A stretch of DNA of 6,110 nucleotides from the NCBI GenBank assembly GCA_002049825.1, contig MVCZ01000213.1:1-6110 (forward strand), written 5' to 3'. Positions 5,072 through 6,110 of the stretch are shown one piece after another; position 1 is the stretch's first letter; each line of letters begins with the position of its first letter. The notes beneath the pieces are model-generated. The model saw only the letters and a list, made by a program, of their open reading frames with translations, was not told the origin of the DNA and did not search any database. This DNA comes from Candidatus Zhuqueibacterota bacterium 4484_188 (lineage in GTDB: Bacteria; Calditrichota; Calditrichia; RBG-13-44-9). A program made the translations under genes and the position numbers.

Positions 5072-5386
5072 GAGAATACAGCGCTTCATACCTCATTTTG
5101 ATAATGCCATCTGAAAGCAGGTTGAATGATGTAGAATCCGGTACTAAACGGGAATTGTGCCGAAAAGAAACACATCGAAACTTATATACAGATCGGGAGT
5201 GAGTGCATTTTGAACTATTCTCCTCATGTTTTTCGTTTAACATTTGAAAAACTCAACAAGTAAATATCGGCACAAAATCGTCAAATATTAGTCGAAAAAT
5301 ATTATGTGGCTGACTTGTTAATTTAATTTATTGGGAAATAAGGGAAAAATCAAAATCGCAGACTTTCATTTTTTAAATAAATTGTC
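5072..5386. other. AT-rich divergent spacer without a recognisable gene
   Basis: Between the promoter of the LVIVD/Ig gene and that of cinA I see no supported coding region. A direct repeat AAATATTA occurs at 5283-5290 and 5297-5304. No operator-like palindrome similar to the one at 1295-1308 is present. Confidence 0.6.
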
Positions 5387-5392
5387 TATATT
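5387..5392 (+). promoter_or_regulatory. Probable -10 box of cinA
   Basis: TATATT on the plus strand, the same -10 hexamer as in the other two promoters of the window. A start near 5399 would give a leader of about 26 nt. The -35 region (TTCATT at a 17-bp spacing) is poor, so this call is tentative. Confidence 0.45.
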
Positions 5393-5424
5393 TTACGGTC
5401 ACAAAGAAACCGGGAGAGTGACCT

Positions 5425-6110
5425 ATGCAGGCAGAAATCATTTCGATCGGGAATGAATTATTGAGTGGTCTTACCGTTAATTCCAATGCATCATTTATTT
5501 CGCAGCAGCTTTTCGAAATCGGCATACGGGTTGGATGGGTGCAAACTGTCGGGGACGATGCCGGGGCAATTCGCGCTGCACTGCAAACCGCCCTGGATCG
5601 ATCCGGGGTCATTCTGTTAACCGGCGGTCTGGGTCCTACTCACGATGATATCACCAAAAAAGTGATTGCCGATTATTTCGGGAGCAAAATGGTAATGAAT
5701 CCTGAGATTCTGAAAGAAGTGGAAGCGAAATTTGCCCGCCGGGGGATTCCCATGCCGGAAATAAACCGCCTGCAAGCGGTGGTGCCGGATAAGGCGGTTC
5801 TGATGGCAAACAAGGTGGGCACCGCACCGGGAATGATTTTTGAGCAGGAAGGAAAATTTGTCTTCGTTATGCCCGGTGTCCCCCGGGAAATGAAATGGAT
5901 GATGGAAAATTCGGTTGTTCCGTTTTTGAAAGAAAAATTCCCCAAAAACCGGGTGCAGGTCAATCTGTTCAGAACTACCGGTATCCCGGAATCGACTATA
6001 TTTGAGAAAGTGGAGAAAGAACTTTCCGGGTTTTCCGGTTACGAAATTGCCTTTCTGCCCAAATTTACCGGCGTGGACATCCGGGTGATTCGCCAGGGAA
6101 AGGACATTGA
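5425..6110 (+). CDS. cinA: CinA-family protein (nicotinamide-nucleotide amidase/competence-damage protein), 5' part
   Basis: The first 228 codons of a protein that usually has about 410-420 residues; the gene runs off the right edge. Residues 1 to about 170 are the MoCF-biosynthesis-like (COG1058) domain: IISIGNELLSG (5-15), GGLGPTHDD (67-75), NRLQA (114-118), GTAPG (132-136) and MPGVPREM (149-156) are the family signature blocks. Residues from about 176 (VQVNLFRTTGIPES) start the linker domain. The C-terminal PncC amidase domain would lie outside the window, so its presence cannot be confirmed. Known activities in the family are ADP-ribose pyrophosphatase for the N-terminal domain and NMN deamidation for the C-terminal domain, both in cytoplasmic pyridine-nucleotide salvage. 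The ATG at 5425 has GGGAG (5412-5416) 8 nt upstream, and the family's short N-terminus fits this start. It is divergent from the LVIVD/Ig gene and unrelated in function. Confidence 0.95.
   Translation, partial: MQAEIISIGNELLSGLTVNSNASFISQQLFEIGIRVGWVQTVGDDAGAIRAALQTALDRSGVILLTGGLGPTHDDITKKVIADYFGSKMVMNPEILKEVEAKFARRGIPMPEINRLQAVVPDKAVLMANKVGTAPGMIFEQEGKFVFVMPGVPREMKWMMENSVVPFLKEKFPKNRVQVNLFRTTGIPESTIFEKVEKELSGFSGYEIAFLPKFTGVDIRVIRQGKDI

Noticed and set aside
5049..5243. 64-codon minus-strand open frame in the spacer upstream of the LVIVD/Ig gene
   Set aside because: No Shine-Dalgarno, no recognisable motif, and it overlaps the promoter at 5043-5071. Best treated as chance.
5373..5963. Two minus-strand open frames (5373-5612 and 5673-5963)
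   Set aside because: Antisense to cinA, whose family motifs are clear in the plus frame.
1..6110. CRISPR array, tRNA, rRNA or phage genes
   Set aside because: No regularly spaced short repeats, no cloverleaf or rRNA signatures and no phage or transposase proteins were seen on either strand.

Overview
The window looks like chromosomal DNA from a Gram-negative-type bacterium, perhaps of the FCB superphylum (Calditrichota, KSB1 or Ignavibacteriota-like). That placement is an inference. It rests on the mid-range GC of the genes with AT-rich spacers, the exported protein made of LVIVD beta-propeller repeats plus Ig-like repeats, and the 'NLLPNSDLE' start of another exported protein. The promoters I can read are ordinary sigma70 type (TTGACA or TTGATT, 17 bp, TATATT), not the Bacteroidetes type.

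Layout, left to right. (1) 1-155, minus strand: the first 51 codons of a gene for an exported protein. (2) 156-255: a short leader that is mostly a perfect 36-bp tandem duplication. (3) 256-1281, minus: a complete LacI-family repressor. Its promoter (1317-1345) is followed at once by a perfect 14-bp CG-centred palindrome, a likely self-operator. (4) 1282-1708: AT-rich spacer with that promoter and a strong 13-bp stem terminator. (5) 1709-4990, minus: one large gene for an exported LVIVD-propeller/Ig-repeat protein, now split into four reading-frame pieces. (6) 4991-5424: divergent spacer with promoters for the big gene and for cinA. (7) 5425-6110, plus: the 5' part of cinA, cut by the window edge.

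The main result concerns the broken gene. Two changes explain every frame break. The first is an exact 49-bp tandem duplication (4539-4636). The second is a block of about 1,070 bp (about 2159-3228) sitting in the middle of one Ig-like domain. If one 49-bp copy and the 1,070-bp block are removed on paper, 3,282 nt becomes 2,163 nt, exactly 721 codons. The rejoined Ig domain is 94 residues and aligns without gaps to the next domain, also 94 residues. The block itself holds about four Ig-like domains of the same family but enters out of register. An in-frame 51-bp duplication with two mismatches (4691-4792) adds 17 residues to the first propeller blade, which otherwise keeps a 42-residue period.

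Functionally, the repressor probably controls itself and perhaps the exported-protein gene downstream, as in carbohydrate-responsive loci, but no substrate can be named. The LVIVD/Ig gene is an envelope or extracellular protein of unknown ligand. cinA is an unrelated housekeeping gene. Because the frame breaks all lie at repeated DNA, assembly error must be excluded before the gene is called a true pseudogene or a switchable gene.
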